Shown here: piece by piece, positions 61,931 to 64,000 of the stretch
Layout of the letters: every line of letters begins with the position of its first letter
Numbering within the stretch: the first letter of the stretch is position 1
NCBI GenBank assembly: GCA_905182375.1
Contig: CAJJBF010000009.1
Location: 355,984-419,983, forward strand
Reading direction: 5' to 3'
From: Flammeovirgaceae bacterium UBA4465
GTDB taxonomy: Bacteria > Bacteroidota > Bacteroidia > Cytophagales > Cyclobacteriaceae
DNA length: 64,000 nt
The notes under the pieces: model-generated
Database searches by the model: none
What the model saw: only the letters and a program-made list of their open reading frames with translations
Told to the model about the DNA's origin: nothing
Made by a program: the position numbers and the translations under genes

Positions 61931-62785
61931 ATGATAAATAATTGTTCCATCAAAGCTGTTTTATGGCTGCTCCTTCAAGGTATCACCTGTGTGCTTTTCG
62001 CTCAAGAAAACCTATCAGTAATGACCTATAATATTAGATACGATAGTCCAAATGATGGTCTCGATCAATGGGATTATAGAAAAAAAATATTGACTGATCA
62101 GATCCGATTTTATCACCCTGATGTCATAGGTATTCAAGAAGGCCTTTTGCACCAAATTGAATATATTAAGGACGCTTTAAAGAATTATGAATATCTAGGC
62201 GTGGGCCGAGATGACGGGGGGGGGAAAGGAGAATATTGTGCCCTTTTTTATAAAAAAGAAATTCTAACACCTAAAGAAACGGGTACATTTTGGCTCTCCA
62301 AAACACCCAAAATTCCGTCAAAAGATTGGGATGCAGCATTGCCAAGAATCTGTACTTATGCTCATTTTAGTACTGGTAAAAATGAGTTTTGGGTGTTCAA
62401 TACCCATTTTGATCATTTGGGAATAACGGCTAGATTGGCCTCTTCGGAATTGATCCTCAACGAAATGGCACGGATCAATAAACAAAACCATCCTTCCATT
62501 TTAATGGGTGATTTCAATGCCCTCGAGCAAGAGCCCCCCATTCAATGGATCACTCAACAATATCTTGATAGCCGGTATTCCACTCGCCATTTTTTTGGAG
62601 GTACTTCTACTTTTAATGGATTTAATATCGCTCCCGAAGAAAATAGACGAATCGACTTTATTTTCCATAATGAACAACTCATTTCAACCAAAACTGCTAT
62701 AATTTCGCAGTTAATTGAACAACATTATCCCTCAGATCATTTCCCCGTGATCTCATACTTTATTTTTGATGAATCAAAAAAATAA
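61931..62785 (+). CDS. Secreted endonuclease/exonuclease/phosphatase-family protein
   Basis: 284 residues. Signal peptide (VLWLLLQGITCVLFAQ), then the EEP fold: LSVMTYNIRYDSPNDGLDQWDYRK, HPDVIGIQEGLLHQIEYI (metal Glu), NTHFDHLGITARLASS (catalytic His), LMGDFNALEQEP (Asp-Asn pair) and the end SDHFPVISYFIF (Asp-His). Family members cut DNA, RNA or phosphoesters such as inositol phosphates; secreted Bacteroidota proteins of this type are often metal-dependent hydrolases of unknown substrate. ATG at 61931 is unambiguous. It is followed after three bases by the oxidase. Confidence 0.88.
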   Translation: MINNCSIKAVLWLLLQGITCVLFAQENLSVMTYNIRYDSPNDGLDQWDYRKKILTDQIRFYHPDVIGIQEGLLHQIEYIKDALKNYEYLGVGRDDGGGKGEYCALFYKKEILTPKETGTFWLSKTPKIPSKDWDAALPRICTYAHFSTGKNEFWVFNTHFDHLGITARLASSELILNEMARINKQNHPSILMGDFNALEQEPPIQWITQQYLDSRYSTRHFFGGTSTFNGFNIAPEENRRIDFIFHNEQLISTKTAIISQLIEQHYPSDHFPVISYFIFDESKK

Positions 62786-62788
62786 AAA

Positions 62789-64000
62789 ATGAATTTCGAA
62801 GCGTTGCAAAAACAATTAACTGGGACCCTCCTTACCGATGAGGCAACGCGACGCATTTACGCCACAGATGCCTCCGCTTACAGAGAAATTCCCCAAGGGG
62901 TGGCTATTCCCGCTAATGTGAAAGACATTAAATCATTAATCTTATTTGCTCAGCAACAGCAGACCAGTTTAATTCCAAGAACAGCAGGGACTTCTTTGGC
63001 AGGCCAAGTCGTAGGTGGTGGGATCATCGTAGATGTCTCCAAAGAGTTCAATAAAATCATAGAAATAAATGAAGAAGAGGGTTGGGCATGGGTAGAGCCT
63101 GGCATTGTTCGGGATGATCTAAATAAAAAATTAGCAGATCTAGGTTTGTTTTTTGCTCCTGAAACCTCCACGGCCAACAGAGCTATGATTGGAGGCATGA
63201 TTGGAAATAATTCGTGTGGTGCTAATTCCGTAGTTTATGGTAGTGTAAGAGAGCATTTACTTGAAGTCAAAACCCTATTATCTGATGGTACAGAAGCCTG
63301 TTTCGGGGCCCTTGATGAACATGGATTTTTGGCCCATTGCAATGGCTTAGATACCAGTGGAGACCTGCATACTCAAATCTACCTGGGCATCAGGAAAATG
63401 TTATCGGATAAAACAAATCAAGAACACATCTTGGCTGATTATCCTGACCCTAAAATACCAAGAAGAAATACCGGTTATGCGATTGACTTATTGTTGCGAC
63501 AAAAACCGTTTACTAAAGACAGCCAAGAAAAATTCAACTTTGCTAAACTGATCGCGGGTTCGGAAGGCACCTTGGCCTTTATTACGGCGGCAAAAATTAA
63601 GTTAAGTAAAATACCTCCGAATCATAAACGCCTCATTTGTATTCACAACCACACGATTAATGAGTCGCTTCAAGCCAATTTAATTGCCTTAAACTACCAT
63701 CCAATGGCTTGCGAACTGATGGATCACTACATCCTTGAAGCAACCAAACGAAATACCCTGTATTTGCAAAATAGATTTTTTGTACAAGGAGATCCCAAAG
63801 CAATTTTGGTCGTTGAACTCATTGCCGAATCAGAAGAAGAAGTGGAGGCCAATACCCTGGCACTGATCGCTGATTTGAAAGGGGCTCAGCTCGGATATGC
63901 TTTTCCAGTGATCAAAGGCCCTAATATTTCAAAAGTATGGGGACTACGCAAAGCAGGGTTAGGTCTCTTGTCAAATGTGGTAGGTGATGCTAAAGCTGCC
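62789..64000 (+). CDS. FAD-linked oxidase/dehydrogenase (GlcD/DLD type), 3' partial
   Basis: The frame is open to the right edge; 404 codons are visible. N-terminal FAD domain of the PCMH type with AIPANVKDIKSLILFAQQQQ, LIPRTAGTSLAGQVVGGGIIVDVS, the flavin loop PETSTANRAMIGGMIGNNSCGANSVVYGS, and LIAGSEGTLAFITAAKI; then MACELMDHYILE of the C-terminal cap. It resembles D-lactate or glycolate-type dehydrogenases; in many Bacteroidota such proteins continue into a 4Fe-4S domain and reach about 950 residues, which is outside the view. The substrate is an inferred 2-hydroxy acid. ATG at 62789, three bases after the EEP gene stop. Confidence 0.88.
   Translation, partial: MNFEALQKQLTGTLLTDEATRRIYATDASAYREIPQGVAIPANVKDIKSLILFAQQQQTSLIPRTAGTSLAGQVVGGGIIVDVSKEFNKIIEINEEEGWAWVEPGIVRDDLNKKLADLGLFFAPETSTANRAMIGGMIGNNSCGANSVVYGSVREHLLEVKTLLSDGTEACFGALDEHGFLAHCNGLDTSGDLHTQIYLGIRKMLSDKTNQEHILADYPDPKIPRRNTGYAIDLLLRQKPFTKDSQEKFNFAKLIAGSEGTLAFITAAKIKLSKIPPNHKRLICIHNHTINESLQANLIALNYHPMACELMDHYILEATKRNTLYLQNRFFVQGDPKAILVVELIAESEEEVEANTLALIADLKGAQLGYAFPVIKGPNISKVWGLRKAGLGLLSNVVGDAKAA

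Noticed and set aside
61771-61953. 60-residue minus-strand frame in the gap before the secreted EEP protein
   Set aside because: It has no homology-like features and overlaps the start of a well-supported gene; the gap shows nothing else.
1-64000. tRNA, rRNA, CRISPR, prophage or insertion sequence
   Set aside because: Looked for cloverleaf-type ends with CCA, repeated spaced units, integrases and transposases; none was found by eye, although a tRNA search program would be more sensitive.

Overview
The window reads as an AT-rich chromosomal segment of a Bacteroidota bacterium, probably from a marine or Saprospira/Cytophaga-like lineage; the lineage is inferred from gene content, not computed. 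Markers are a CotH protein with a type IX secretion (Por) C-terminal tail, a fused SecDF, a long NusB next to YtxH-DUF1573-YajC-YbbR-CoaE, a DUF4293 protein beside truA, a GreA-like protein of the Bacteroidota type, and promoters of the form TTTG-N17-TAnnTTTG with few clear Shine-Dalgarno sites. No rRNA, tRNA, CRISPR array, insertion sequence or prophage was seen. 

Layout. 0-2.4 kb: end of a lysine-type aldehyde dehydrogenase, a GreA/B-like protein and a gamma-glutamylcyclotransferase-like protein. 2.5-7.6 kb: an accessory island of four secreted proteins of about 240-250 residues that look like distant paralogues (one inactivated by point mutations), with an opposite-strand membrane protein carrying a J-like N-terminus. 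7.8-11.3 kb: a tiny basic secreted protein followed by three hairpins, a large secreted CotH protein and a SEC-C protein. 11.5-28.4 kb: mostly conserved metabolism and maintenance (pruA, HAD nucleotidase with an ArsR regulator, M19 dipeptidase, kynureninase, dxs, scpA, ndk, DHH phosphoesterase, FKBP lipoprotein, rdgB, uridine kinase, secDF). 28.4-40 kb: poorly known membrane proteins, a VOC protein, a PLP decarboxylase, a NUDIX regulator broken by one TGA, clpB, and an operon of a TRAP-type binding protein with a secreted amidase. 

40.1-44.3 kb: a two-gene translesion cassette, an alternative DnaE followed two bases later by DinB, with a perfect inverted repeat overlapping the dnaE start codon. 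44.4-52.1 kb: a WG-repeat gene, then on the minus strand leucine dehydrogenase-nusB-ytxH-DUF1573-yajC-ybbR-coaE. Three genes here carry six +1 frameshifts in all, each repaired by removing one base, mostly from a homopolymer, which looks more like a local sequence error than biology. 52.2-64 kb: two ABC half-transporters facing each other with complementary degenerate motifs (heterodimer signature), truA, DUF4293, htpG, a MORN-like protein, an acyltransferase, a secreted endonuclease/exonuclease/phosphatase protein, and the start of a large FAD-linked oxidase that runs off the window.

The best candidates for something not yet described are the secreted paralogue cluster with its embedded J-like membrane protein, and the palindrome-controlled DnaE-DinB cassette. 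The TRAP binding protein-amidase pair and the convergent ABC pair are the next most informative contexts. Functions of the secreted family are unknown and are not guessed here.
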